From NCBI GenBank assembly GCA_900770285.1, contig CAAGJO010000020.1:1-27319 (forward strand): a stretch of DNA of 27,319 nt. Reading direction: 5' to 3'. Position numbers and translations under genes: made by a program. The DNA is from Oscillospiraceae bacterium. Lineage in GTDB: Bacteria; Bacillota; Clostridia; Oscillospirales; Ruminococcaceae. The notes below the pieces were generated by a model. It was not told where the DNA came from and ran no database searches. It saw only the letters and a list, made by a program, of their open reading frames with translations. Within the stretch, counting starts at the first letter, position 1, and each line of letters opens with the position of its first letter. This document shows, one piece after another, positions 7,211 through 15,867 of this stretch.

Positions 7211-8146
7211 CTACTTGCCTCCCTCTTTTTCATAAACTGCCCCAACAGGCTTTTTCTTTGTAAACATATCAATATACGGAGTCAGAATATTCATAATAAG
7301 AATTGAGAATGAAACACCCTCCGGGTAAGAACCCCAGAATCTTATTATACAGGTTATAATTCCGCAGCCTATACCAAAAATCACTTTTCCTTTTGTTGTA
7401 ACAGGAGTTGTAACATAGTCGGTTGCCATAAATACAGCACCGAGTATAACGCCGCCCGCCAGCAGCTGATAAAGGCCGTCACGTCCGAAAGCATAGGACA
7501 TAGCAACAACTGTTCCCATAAATGCCAGAGGTGCGGCAGGTGAGATTATCTCTTTGGCAAAGAGGTATAAACCTCCTAAAAGCAATGCAAAGGCACTTAC
7601 TTCACCTAAGCATCCGCCTACGTTTCCGAGAAAAAGCTCCTGATATGATGCCTCGCCCGTAACGATTGGAGTTGCAGAAGTTACAACATCGGCAGATTTA
7701 TAATAAAATGGAACTGCCCAGCTTGTCATTGCTGCCGGGAAAGAAAGCATAAGTACTATTCTTCCCACAATGGCAGGGTTTGCAAAATTATGACCCAAAC
7801 CGCCGAAAAGCTGTTTTACAACAACTATAGCAACGAAAGTGCCTATTGCTGCCATCCAGAAAGGCAGTGTAGGTGGAAGATTAAATGCAAGTATAACACC
7901 GGTTACCGCTGCCGACAAATCACCTATAGATGTGGGGCGTTTCATAATTTTGTTGCACAGCCATTCCCAGAGTACAGAAGTTGCCGCACAAAACAGTACC
8001 AGCAGCAGAGCACGGACTCCGAAAATTATAGTAGCCGCAATAATTGCCGGGCATAGAGCAATAAGCACATTTCCCATAATTTTAGCGGTAGAAACATTAT
8101 CTCTTATATGAGGAGAAGGGCTTACAATTATTTTTCCTGTTCTCAT
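7211..8146 (-). CDS. rnfD: Rnf complex flavoprotein membrane subunit RnfD
   Basis: A 311-residue NqrB/RnfD-family protein with about nine to ten membrane segments. The N-terminus ends in VSPSPHIRDNVST, characteristic of RnfD. DVVTSAT at 153-159 is the likely covalent FMN site (Thr159), of the same form as in RnfG. FATDYVTTPVT-like sequence (ATDYVTTPVTTKG) near the C-terminal third is also family-typical. The ATG at 8146 is chosen because AGGAGA lies eight bases upstream; the frame is open a further 39 codons without a site. It follows rnfC by 17 bp and runs to within one base of rnfG. Confidence 0.95.
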   Translation of the reverse strand: MRTGKIIVSPSPHIRDNVSTAKIMGNVLIALCPAIIAATIIFGVRALLLVLFCAATSVLWEWLCNKIMKRPTSIGDLSAAVTGVILAFNLPPTLPFWMAAIGTFVAIVVVKQLFGGLGHNFANPAIVGRIVLMLSFPAAMTSWAVPFYYKSADVVTSATPIVTGEASYQELFLGNVGGCLGEVSAFALLLGGLYLFAKEIISPAAPLAFMGTVVAMSYAFGRDGLYQLLAGGVILGAVFMATDYVTTPVTTKGKVIFGIGCGIITCIIRFWGSYPEGVSFSILIMNILTPYIDMFTKKKPVGAVYEKEGGK

Positions 8147-8163
8147 TATCACTTTCTCCTTTC

Positions 8164-9468
8164 TTAATCTCTGCTCATTGCAAAGCCTTTTGCCAGCTGA
8201 TTTGTTTCTGCAAGATTTCTTTTTGCAGGACAGACATAGGAACAGCTTCCGCAATTCATGCAAAGATTTACCTTGAGCTTATTGAGAGTTTCTTTATCCT
8301 TTGCAGCATATGCTTTTTCAATTGCAGCAGGCATAAGGCCCAAAGGACAAGCCTCAATGCATTTTCCGCATCTGATACAATTTGTCTGACCTTGTTTTAA
8401 AAAGCTCTTTTTCTTTTCTTTTTTCTTAAGGGCTAAAAAAGCATTATTGGTTTTTGAAACCGGAGTATTAAAATCATAAATACAGGTGCCCATCATCGGA
8501 CCGCCGGATATAAGCTTTTCTATACTGTCTGTATCGGTATCCACATAGTCAAGAATATCCTGAATATGAGTTCCGATAAGCGCCTTTACGTTACATGAAC
8601 GACCCATAGCGTCGCCATCAAGAGTTACACGTCTTTCCACAAGGGGCATACCTGTTTTTATATAGCTGTCAATAAATCCTATTGTGGATACGTTCATAAC
8701 GATAATTCCTTCATCGGAAGGAAGTTCGCCCTCTTTTATTATTCTTCCTGTACAGTTAAAGGCTATGACTTTTTCTGCACCCTGAGGATAGGAAGCTTTA
8801 AGCTTTACAACAGTAATATCTTCATAATCTGCGGTAAGCTCTTTCATTGTAGCAATAGCCTGAGGTTTATTTGCTTCAATGCCTATATAAGCTTTTTCAA
8901 TGCCAAGAAGCTTTTTGATCAGACGGATTCCCGAAAGAACACCCTCCGTATTTTCAATCATTTCACGATAATCTGAGGTAATGTAAGGCTCACATTCTGC
9001 GGCATTGATTACAAGACAATCGACCTTTGTTTTGGTTTCATCAAAATTCAGCTTGATATGTGTTGGAAATCCTGCTCCGCCAAGTCCGCAGCAGCCTGAT
9101 TCTCTCACTGCTTTGCAGAGTGACTGCTTATCCGTAACTTCAAGGGGCATGACCTCATTGCTGACAGTCTGATTGCCGTCTGTTTCAATTTCAACAGCCT
9201 GACAGGTCTTGCCGTTGGCAAGGATCATATCTTTAACATCAGTAACTATACCCGAAACGCTGGAATGTACAGGGCATGACATGAATGAATTGCTGTCACC
9301 GATTTTCTGTCCCACCAGAACTTCATCGCCTTTTTTTACCAAAGGTTCACATGGTGCACCCATATGCTGTGACATTGAAATTGTCACCCTTTTCGGCAAA
9401 GGCAGTTTTTCGGTTTCACAGTTTTCGGTATCCTTTCTGTGAGGAAGTAAAATACCATTAAGCCTCAT
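8164..9468 (-). CDS. rnfC: Rnf complex NADH-binding subunit RnfC
   Basis: A 434-residue peripheral subunit that reduces NAD+ with electrons from the membrane part. The N-terminal barrel-sandwich region is followed by the Gly-rich GCCGLGGAGFPTHIK near 125-139, the NADH/FMN-binding region (NAAECEPYITSDYR), a SLBB-like part, and two [4Fe-4S] motifs at 364-374 (CIRCGKCIEAC) and 403-413 (CMNCGSCSYVC). Length is normal, without the long repetitive C-terminal tail of proteobacterial RnfC. AAAGGAAGG precedes the ATG. It is the first gene of the rnf set, 207 bp downstream of the XRE gene. Confidence 0.96.
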   Translation of the reverse strand: MRLNGILLPHRKDTENCETEKLPLPKRVTISMSQHMGAPCEPLVKKGDEVLVGQKIGDSNSFMSCPVHSSVSGIVTDVKDMILANGKTCQAVEIETDGNQTVSNEVMPLEVTDKQSLCKAVRESGCCGLGGAGFPTHIKLNFDETKTKVDCLVINAAECEPYITSDYREMIENTEGVLSGIRLIKKLLGIEKAYIGIEANKPQAIATMKELTADYEDITVVKLKASYPQGAEKVIAFNCTGRIIKEGELPSDEGIIVMNVSTIGFIDSYIKTGMPLVERRVTLDGDAMGRSCNVKALIGTHIQDILDYVDTDTDSIEKLISGGPMMGTCIYDFNTPVSKTNNAFLALKKKEKKKSFLKQGQTNCIRCGKCIEACPLGLMPAAIEKAYAAKDKETLNKLKVNLCMNCGSCSYVCPAKRNLAETNQLAKGFAMSRD

Positions 9469-9522
9469 AATTATAACCTTCCTTTCTGACTAAACTGCAA
9501 CATCTTATGAGATATGTGCCAT

Positions 9523-9550
9523 ACTTTACAGTACAAAAATCAGGTAAAGT
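9523..9550. promoter_or_regulatory. Candidate operator: inverted repeat upstream of rnfC
   Basis: ACTTTAC (9523-9529) and GTAAAGT (9544-9550) form a perfect 7-base inverted repeat with a 14-base gap, so the arm centres are 21 bases apart, about two helical turns. It lies 55-82 bases before the rnfC start, where a promoter would be expected, and could be a regulator site. It is short enough to be chance in AT-rich DNA. Confidence 0.3.
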
Positions 9551-9675
9551 CTTTGCTTTTTTGTTTTGTGTTTTATGATATCCATAATTAATACTTGATA
9601 TATATAAAGAAATGTGGTATCATTATTATATGTATGGCATGTGTGACTTTTAACCGTTTTTACGGTTTCTGGTCT

Positions 9676-10278
9676 TTATAACATATGTGATATATACCCC
9701 TCACATATGTTTATAAATTCACGGAACTGCGCCGCTTTTTCAAGGGGTGGTTCTATATTATTTTTATTTACAGCGGATGCGTTCAGATATGTAGACAGCT
9801 TAAAAGGTGCCTGGTTTACAATATCTATGACCTTTTTGAAATCATCTTCCGATACTTTAAAAAGCACAGCCGTATTATACGGATTAGTTCCGTAAATAAT
9901 GCGGATCATGCAGTAAAGCCAAAGATTATGATAAACTGACGCAGATCTGCTAAGTTCATCAATACCTGAATTTTTACACATGGAGAGCAATATATCTGTT
10001 CCTTCATCAGGAGGCTCGCTTTCAGCAGTTTTGAAATTATGCTTTGGTTTACCTAAAAGCACATCGTAATCCACCTCAAAAATATTGGCGATTTTTTTTA
10101 TAAAAAACAAACTTGGTTTACGTTTTCCCTGCTCAATCATTGAAACGGTTTCCTGTCTTACGCCAAGCATTTCGGATAACTTGTGCTGAGTCATATTCCG
10201 GCTTTTCCGCAGTTCTGAAATACGTCTGCCCAGTTCGGAATAAAATTCTTTTTCCGTCTCTGCATCTTGAACAGCCAT
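9676..10278 (-). CDS. XRE-family (Cro/cI-type) transcriptional regulator
   Basis: A 200-residue protein with an N-terminal helix-turn-helix of the XRE type at about residues 14-72 (LGRRISELRKSRNMTQHKLSEM, then VRQETVSMIEQGKRKPS). The remaining 125 residues are helical-looking and match no sensor domain I recognise. ATG at 10278 is chosen because GGGAGG lies eight bases upstream; a GTG three codons earlier overlaps that site. It has its own near-consensus promoter and precedes rnfC on the same strand by 207 bp, so it may regulate the rnf operon, itself, or the divergent phosphatase operon; the target is inference. A 10-base inverted repeat lies in its last codons. Confidence 0.85.
   Translation of the reverse strand: MAVQDAETEKEFYSELGRRISELRKSRNMTQHKLSEMLGVRQETVSMIEQGKRKPSLFFIKKIANIFEVDYDVLLGKPKHNFKTAESEPPDEGTDILLSMCKNSGIDELSRSASVYHNLWLYCMIRIIYGTNPYNTAVLFKVSEDDFKKVIDIVNQAPFKLSTYLNASAVNKNNIEPPLEKAAQFREFINICEGYISHML
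9681..9710. repeat. Perfect 10-base inverted repeat at the 3' end of the XRE gene
   Basis: ACATATGTGA (9681-9690) and TCACATATGT (9701-9710) are exact reverse complements with a 10-base gap. Each arm also contains the self-complementary octamer ACATATGT, giving two copies 22 bases apart. The repeat is in the final coding triplets and stop region of the regulator gene. No T-run follows on the minus strand, so it is not a standard terminator; it could be an operator or an mRNA 3' hairpin. Confidence 0.6.
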
Positions 10279-10319
10279 ATTGTCCACCTCCCTATAATTT
10301 CAGTAGAAATACATATTTT

Positions 10320-10348
10320 ATTATACATTATTTCTTTCAATTTGTAAA
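10320..10348 (-). promoter_or_regulatory. Sigma-A promoter of the XRE regulator gene
   Basis: On the minus strand TTTACA (10348-10343), a 17-base spacer and a perfect TATAAT (10325-10320) lie 42 bases before the XRE start. The -35 box overlaps the leader of the divergent histidine phosphatase gene. Confidence 0.75.
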
Positions 10349-10366
10349 GTAATGAAAGGAGCTTTT

Positions 10367-11005
10367 ATGAAAGGTTACAGACTTAAGCTTATACGTCATG
10401 GAATTACGCAGGGAAATCTTGACGGAAGATACATCGGTATTACAGATCTTCCTCTTTGCCGTGAAGGTGCTGACGAACTTTATGACAAAATTGCAAAATA
10501 TGAATATCCTCCTGTCCAGAAGCTTTATACCTCGCCTCTGAAACGATGCAAGCAAACCGCAGATATACTTTATCCTAACACATATACAGCAGAACTTGGT
10601 GCATTGGCTGAAATGGATTTCGGAGATTTTGAAAATAAAAAGGTTGAAAACCTTGCAAACAGTGAAGCTTATAAAAAATTCATAAAAGGCGGTCTGGACA
10701 ATCCGCCGCCAAACGGTGAAAGTCTGAGAAGTGTTGTAAACAGGTCTTTTGAGGCGCTGAATATCATTATTTCAGATATGATGTACGAAGGTCTGACAAA
10801 CTGCGCAGTAGTTACTCACGGCGGAATTATTATGAATATGCTGGGCTGTTTCGGTTTGCCAAAGGCATCGCCGCTGGAATATTCCTGCGATTTCGGCGAA
10901 GGATATGAAATACTTATTTCAGCGTCGATGTGGCAGCGTTCCAACGCCTTTGAGATACTTGGAAGATTCCCGTATAATCCTGAAAACGATGAGCAACAGG
11001 ATTAA
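10367..11005 (+). CDS. Histidine phosphatase family protein (phosphoglycerate mutase-like)
   Basis: A 212-residue member of the branch-1 histidine phosphatase superfamily. The phosphate-accepting RHG motif is LIRHGITQGN, with His11, and the second catalytic His is in VVTHGG (His151). SPLKRCKQTA and EMDFGDFENK supply the usual Arg and Glu of the site. Families of this size include cobalamin phosphatase CobC and broad-specificity phosphatases; there are no cobalamin genes nearby, so the substrate is left open. The ATG at 10367 is chosen over one 15 bases earlier because AAGGAG sits just before it. It is the first gene of a long plus-strand run. Confidence 0.88.
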   Translation: MKGYRLKLIRHGITQGNLDGRYIGITDLPLCREGADELYDKIAKYEYPPVQKLYTSPLKRCKQTADILYPNTYTAELGALAEMDFGDFENKKVENLANSEAYKKFIKGGLDNPPPNGESLRSVVNRSFEALNIIISDMMYEGLTNCAVVTHGGIIMNMLGCFGLPKASPLEYSCDFGEGYEILISASMWQRSNAFEILGRFPYNPENDEQQD

Positions 11006-11828
11006 AGTCAGCTTTTCCGAAAACGGAAAAAGCCTTGAAGAAGTTTTGCGGGGACGTGGAATATCAAGGCGTCTTATTACACGGTTAAAGCGTACCCAAG
11101 GGGGAATAACCCGTGACGGTAAGCTTATACGAACTGTTGACAAAGTTTTTGACGGCGATGAGATTATACTTTCTGAAAGCGATCATAAGCTGTTGATACC
11201 CAACGGCGGGTTGTCAGTACCTGTACTTTACGAAGACGATCAGCTTATTGTGTTCAACAAGCCTCCCTTTATGCCGGTTCACCCTTCAATAAATCATCAG
11301 ACCGATACTTTGGGAAACTTGTTTGCATATATGTTTCCAAACCTTACATTCCGACCTGTTAACCGTCTTGACAGAGATACATCCGGGTGTGTGATTGCTG
11401 CGAAAAATCAACTTTCCGCCCAGCGGTTGCAGAAAAGCTATGAAAAGGTATACTACGGAATATGCTGCGGTAAATTTGAACATGATAAAGGTATAATTGA
11501 CGCACCTGTTGCACGGGAAAATGAATCCATTATAAAGCGGTGTGTTCGTGCCGACGGACAGCATGCAGTTACCCATTATGAGGTTTTAAAGCAGGGAGAA
11601 CGCTATGCGTTTGTTAAATTTCTCTTGGAAAACGGCAGAACTCATCAGATAAGAGTGCATATGTCTTATATTGGTCATCCCATTGCCGGAGACGATATGT
11701 ATGGAGGAGAATGTACTGATTTTTCAAGACAGGCTTTGCACTGCGGGAAAATTATAATCTTACATCCGGAAACAAACCAAAAACTAGAGATTTCTGCACC
11801 GTCAGAAATTATGACATATGAATTATAA
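10989..11828 (+). CDS. RluA-family pseudouridine synthase
   Basis: A 279-residue enzyme that isomerises uridine to pseudouridine in rRNA or tRNA. An S4-like RNA-binding region (about residues 10-65, ISRRLITRLKRTQGGITRDGKLI) precedes the catalytic domain. The signature NRLDRDTSG at about 123-131 contains the catalytic Asp, and LENGRTHQIRVHMSYIGHPIAGDDMYG near 215-242 is the second conserved block. The start is taken as the ATG at 10989, inside the end of the phosphatase gene (17-base overlap) and without a clear ribosome binding site, which suggests translational coupling. A longer frame from 10905 would overlap by about 100 bases. Target site (RluC/RluD/RluA type) cannot be assigned. Confidence 0.92.
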   Translation: MSNRIKVSFSENGKSLEEVLRGRGISRRLITRLKRTQGGITRDGKLIRTVDKVFDGDEIILSESDHKLLIPNGGLSVPVLYEDDQLIVFNKPPFMPVHPSINHQTDTLGNLFAYMFPNLTFRPVNRLDRDTSGCVIAAKNQLSAQRLQKSYEKVYYGICCGKFEHDKGIIDAPVARENESIIKRCVRADGQHAVTHYEVLKQGERYAFVKFLLENGRTHQIRVHMSYIGHPIAGDDMYGGECTDFSRQALHCGKIIILHPETNQKLEISAPSEIMTYEL

Positions 11829-11849
11829 AAAAGAAAGGCAGGGATTGAA

Positions 11850-13691
11850 ATGTATATAACAGATGAAGACAATCCCCGTCTGCCTTTTCTGCGTGACAAG
11901 ACATCAAAACTGACTCTTAAACCCGGCTGTTATATTATGAAAAATAAGTCGGATAAGATCATATATATCGGCAAAGCAAAAAGCCTGAGAAAACGTGTTA
12001 CGTCATATTTCAGAAAAGGACAGGATCATTTGCCAAAAGTATGGAAAATGGTTTCAAATGTATATGATTATGATTTTATTGTTACAGATTCGGAATTTGA
12101 AGCGCTGGTTTTGGAATGTTCTCTTATAAAGCAATACACGCCTAAATACAACATTCTTCTTAAAGACGACAAAGGTTACAGCTATATTAAAGTAACAAAA
12201 GAGGAATATCCTAAAATAACTGCTGCTTTGCAAAAGGATGAAAGTAACTGTGAGTATATCGGACCATATACAAGCTCATTTGCAGTCAAGCAGGCTGTAA
12301 ACGAGGCGAACAAGGTTTTTGCCCTTCCCACATGCAGCAGAAAATTTCCCCGTGACTTTAAAAAGGAACGCCCCTGTCTTAATTACTATATAAAGCAATG
12401 TTCTGGTGTATGTACGGGAAGAATATCAAAAAGTGAATATCAAACCACTGTCAGACAGGCTGTGGACTATATAATGAATGGTTCGGCAGAGTCGGTGGAG
12501 CGTCTGAAAAAAGAAATGCTGGAGGCTTCTGACCAATTGAATTTTGAGCTTGCAGCAAAGATTCGTGACCGGATCGCTGCCATTGAAAAGGCTGCCGAAA
12601 GCCAGAAAATTGTGGACGAAAATGTCCGTGACTGCGACATTATCGCCATATCTCAGAATAACGAAACAGCCTGTGCAAGTATTTTAATGTACCGTGGGGG
12701 CAGACTATTTGACAAGGCAGATTTCTTTTTGGGAGAAAAAGACGATCAGTCGGCTATGCGTGAAGATTTTATGCTGCGTTTTTATGGTTCAAAGACAGTT
12801 ATTCCAAAGGAAATTTTGCTGGATGAAGATATTGCTGACAAGGATATTTTAGAAAAATGGCTCACTGAACGCTGCGGACACAAAGTAAAAATTACTGTTC
12901 CTCAAAAAGGTCCGCTGCTGCGGCTGACAATTCTGGCAAAAAGCAATGCCTCAGAGTATCTATCCATGAAGGTTGGAAGAACGGGAAAGGAAATTGCAGC
13001 ACTTGAAGAGCTTGCAAAGGCTCTCGGTCTTCCAAAACCGCCTATGCATATTGAATGCTATGATATTTCTAATCTTGCATCCTCAGATATGGTTGCAGGA
13101 ATGGTGGTTTTTGAAAACGGCCGTCCCTGCAAAAAATACTATAAAAAGTTTTCGATTAAAACTGTTAACGAGCAAAACGATTATGCCTGCATGGCAGAAG
13201 TTTTACAGCGGCGTTTTCGCAACTATTTTGAAAAAAAAGACGAGGGATTTTCTATTCTTCCCGATTTAATATTTCTTGACGGTGGAAAAGGCCATGTAAA
13301 TACCATTGTCCCCTTGCTGAAAGAAATGGGTATTAAGGTACCTGTTTTCGGTCTTGTAAAAGATTCAAAGCACCGAACAAGAGCTATTGCCACGGGAGGA
13401 GGAGAAATAAGTCTTTCTAAAAGCCGTAATGCTTTTAATCTATGCACAAAAATTCAGGACGAAGTTCACCGCTATGCAATCGCATATCAATCGGCAAAGC
13501 ATAAAAAGACTTCTTATCAATCGGAACTTACAAAGGTAAAAGGTATTGGCGAGAAAAAAGCCATAAAACTTATGACCCATTTCAAGACCAGAGAGAACCT
13601 GAAAAAAGCTGATGCCGAAGAACTGGCTAAGGTGGCAGGGGTAAATATTACTGTTGCCCAGGAGCTTCACAGGATTTTAAATGAATATTGA
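11850..13691 (+). CDS. uvrC: Excinuclease ABC subunit C
   Basis: A 613-residue UvrC, the dual-incision nuclease of nucleotide excision repair. Domains in order: GIY-YIG nuclease at about 23-102 (KPGCYIMKN and IIYIGKAKSLRKRVTSYF), the Cys-containing segment ending in CLNYYIKQCSGVCTG near 175-190, a UVR motif at about 213-248 that binds UvrB (LNFELAAKIRDRIAAIE), the RNase H-like endonuclease domain from about 400 (ECYDISNLASSDMVAGMVVF, FLDGGKGHVN) and a C-terminal helix-hairpin-helix pair at about 560-612 (VKGIGEKKAIKLM). Length is normal. It begins 22 bp after the rluA-type gene and ends 12 bp before folC. Confidence 0.97.
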   Translation: MYITDEDNPRLPFLRDKTSKLTLKPGCYIMKNKSDKIIYIGKAKSLRKRVTSYFRKGQDHLPKVWKMVSNVYDYDFIVTDSEFEALVLECSLIKQYTPKYNILLKDDKGYSYIKVTKEEYPKITAALQKDESNCEYIGPYTSSFAVKQAVNEANKVFALPTCSRKFPRDFKKERPCLNYYIKQCSGVCTGRISKSEYQTTVRQAVDYIMNGSAESVERLKKEMLEASDQLNFELAAKIRDRIAAIEKAAESQKIVDENVRDCDIIAISQNNETACASILMYRGGRLFDKADFFLGEKDDQSAMREDFMLRFYGSKTVIPKEILLDEDIADKDILEKWLTERCGHKVKITVPQKGPLLRLTILAKSNASEYLSMKVGRTGKEIAALEELAKALGLPKPPMHIECYDISNLASSDMVAGMVVFENGRPCKKYYKKFSIKTVNEQNDYACMAEVLQRRFRNYFEKKDEGFSILPDLIFLDGGKGHVNTIVPLLKEMGIKVPVFGLVKDSKHRTRAIATGGGEISLSKSRNAFNLCTKIQDEVHRYAIAYQSAKHKKTSYQSELTKVKGIGEKKAIKLMTHFKTRENLKKADAEELAKVAGVNITVAQELHRILNEY

Positions 13692-13703
13692 CGGAGAATA
13701 ACT

Positions 13704-14990
13704 ATGGACAGCATTAAAGAGCATATGAAATTTATAAACAGCTTTTCTAAAAAAGGCGGAAAAGTTTCCGACCTTTCACGTATCGAAAAGCTGATGAATG
13801 CCATAGGAAACCCTCAGGATTGCCTTGAATTTATACACATTGCAGGCACTAACGGAAAAGGTTCAATGGCTCAGATGTTCAGCGAGATTTTAATTGACGC
13901 AGGTTATAAGGTTGGACTTTTTACTTCTCCATATATCATAGAATACAACGACAGAATACGCATAAACGACAGAAATATTTCCAATGAGGACTTAAAAAGA
14001 ATTTCTGATAAGATAGATCCTATTGTAATGAGTCTGGACTGTTGTAAAGATTTTTCACAGTTTGAGATTACTCAGGCAATAGCAATGACCTATTTTGCTG
14101 AAGAAAAGTGCGATATTGTGGTATTGGAAGCAGGAGTGGGGGGACTTCTGGACTCAACCAATATTATAAAGCATCCACTTGTTTCGGTTATAGGCTCAAT
14201 CGCACTTGACCATATCGCAGTATTAGGTGAAACCATAGAGAAAATTGCTTTTCAGAAAGCAGGAATTATCAAACCTGAATGTCCATGCGTTTTATCAGCA
14301 GGAAATCCTATGGAGGCTGTAAACGTAATCAGGCACAAAGCCATTGAGAATCATTCGCAGCTGGTTATACCAAATCTTATGCTGTGCAGAGCATATAAAT
14401 GGGACATTTCAGGCTGTGAATTTTCATACAAGGGACAGGAATACTCTCTTGCCATGGGCGGACTTCATCAAATCAGCAATGCCATAACGGTAATCGAGGC
14501 TATAAAATATCCTGCTGAAAAGCTGGAAATTACAACTCAAAATGTTATAAACGGATTGAAAAAAGCTGTTTTGCCGGGAAGAATAGAAATCATAAAACGC
14601 AGACCTTTGACCATACTTGACGGAGGACACAATCCTGATGGAACCAAAGCTTTGGCAAAAGCTCTTGAAACGGTTAAGCAGTCTCCCAAAATTGCAGTAA
14701 TCGGCATGAACAACGACAAAAATATTGCCGATGCCATAAAAAATCTTATACCCATAATAGACAAATTCATCTGTGTTGACGGATATTACCCCATGGCAGC
14801 GGACAAAAATATGCTGAAAGAGTGTATAATATCTCTTGGAGGAAATGCTGAAATTTCAGATCTTTCAATCTGTGAACAGATTAAAAAGGTTCAGAAAAGC
14901 AATGCAGACGGGCTGACGTTAATTTGCGGATCTTTGTTTTTAGCATCAGCTGTAAAAAAAATATATGATAACAAAACAAAGGGTGACTAA
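13704..14990 (+). CDS. folC: Bifunctional folylpolyglutamate/dihydrofolate synthase
   Basis: A 428-residue Mur-ligase-like enzyme that adds glutamate to folates and, in bifunctional members, to dihydropteroate. The ATP-binding loop is HIAGTNGKGS (GTNGKGS at 48-54). Other family blocks are LFTSPYIIEYNDRIRIND, LEAGVGGLLDSTNII, the metal-binding IALDHIAVLGETIEKIAFQK, LPGRIEII and LDGGHNPDG. GGAGA precedes the ATG. It sits between uvrC and the metallophosphoesterase gene, each within about 12 bp, so they are probably cotranscribed. Confidence 0.95.
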   Translation: MDSIKEHMKFINSFSKKGGKVSDLSRIEKLMNAIGNPQDCLEFIHIAGTNGKGSMAQMFSEILIDAGYKVGLFTSPYIIEYNDRIRINDRNISNEDLKRISDKIDPIVMSLDCCKDFSQFEITQAIAMTYFAEEKCDIVVLEAGVGGLLDSTNIIKHPLVSVIGSIALDHIAVLGETIEKIAFQKAGIIKPECPCVLSAGNPMEAVNVIRHKAIENHSQLVIPNLMLCRAYKWDISGCEFSYKGQEYSLAMGGLHQISNAITVIEAIKYPAEKLEITTQNVINGLKKAVLPGRIEIIKRRPLTILDGGHNPDGTKALAKALETVKQSPKIAVIGMNNDKNIADAIKNLIPIIDKFICVDGYYPMAADKNMLKECIISLGGNAEISDLSICEQIKKVQKSNADGLTLICGSLFLASAVKKIYDNKTKGD

Positions 14991-14991
14991 A

Positions 14992-15867
14992 TTGGAAAAG
15001 CTTAAAATTTTAGGTGCAGGGCTTTCTCTTGCTATGGCGGGAGCGGTAGCATACGACAACACTCATTTCAGGACAACTGAATATACCATATCAAGTTCAA
15101 AGCTGCCGCAGTCCTTTGAAGGAAAGAAAATTCTACAGCTTTCTGACTTGCATCAGCGGCAATTCGGCAACAATCAAAAAAAGCTTGTTGAACAATGCAA
15201 AAAGGAAAAGCCTGATTATATAGTTTTCACAGGAGATCTGTACAGCCGGAATCAAAGCTTTGATGAAATTTGCCGAAAGCATATTTTTATGCGTGAACTG
15301 AGAAAAACTGCACCCGTTTACTATATTCTGGGAAATCATGAGGAGGAAACTTTATCTAAAGCCGAACCGTTCATTGATCTTTTGGAATATGACGGAATAA
15401 ATGTATTGAGAAACGAGCTTTCAAGAATTTATATAGGTGACGAATTTATAAACCTATACGGTCTGGAAATCGGAAAAGAATACTATAAAAGCGAAAACAA
15501 CAGCTACAGAAATCTGCCGCAGATAACTGCCGATAATTTAGACAAAGCTTTTGGCAAAGCTGAAAAGGATCAATTCAATATTCTTCTTGCACATTCGCCT
15601 TTTTATTTCAAGGAATATGAGAAATGGGGAGCGGATCTGGTTTTCTCGGGACACTGCCACGGCGGAGTTATACGGCTGCCCGTAATCGGCGGAGTTTTAT
15701 CACCGCAAAGAACCTTTTTCCCTGAATATACCAAAGGAGTTTACAGGCACAAAAATTCAGCAATGATTGTATCCGCAGGTCTGGGAAAATTCAGAGCATT
15801 TAATCCTGCAGAGATAGTTTCCGTAACCCTGAAAGCAGATAGAAAGAAGGACAGCAAAAATGTATAA
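14992..15867 (+). CDS. Membrane-anchored metallophosphoesterase
   Basis: A 291-residue calcineurin-like phosphoesterase with a short N-terminal hydrophobic segment that may anchor it. The metal site is complete: SDLH at 51-54, GDL at 81-83, GNHEE at 114-118, an AHSP block near 204 and GHCHGG at 220-225. The family (YkuE-like) acts on phosphoesters; some members cleave UDP-diacylglucosamine, but the substrate here is unknown. The start is uncertain. I prefer the TTG at 14992, one base after the folC stop with AAGGGTGA just before it; an ATG at 14965 inside folC lacks a site. The end overlaps the next gene by eight bases. Confidence 0.88.
   Translation: MEKLKILGAGLSLAMAGAVAYDNTHFRTTEYTISSSKLPQSFEGKKILQLSDLHQRQFGNNQKKLVEQCKKEKPDYIVFTGDLYSRNQSFDEICRKHIFMRELRKTAPVYYILGNHEEETLSKAEPFIDLLEYDGINVLRNELSRIYIGDEFINLYGLEIGKEYYKSENNSYRNLPQITADNLDKAFGKAEKDQFNILLAHSPFYFKEYEKWGADLVFSGHCHGGVIRLPVIGGVLSPQRTFFPEYTKGVYRHKNSAMIVSAGLGKFRAFNPAEIVSVTLKADRKKDSKNV

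Noticed and set aside
7147..7272. Longer rnfG frame starting at 7272 and longer rnfD frame starting at 8263
   Set aside because: Both extensions overlap the preceding gene and lack ribosome binding sites; the internal ATGs at 7209 and 8146 have well-placed GGGAGG and AGGAGA and match family N-termini.
9645..9675. Hairpin AACCGT-TTTT-ACGGTT just after the XRE gene as a terminator before rnfC
   Set aside because: The T-tract lies in the loop and no T-run follows the stem on the minus strand, where it would have to act; the stem is only six bases.
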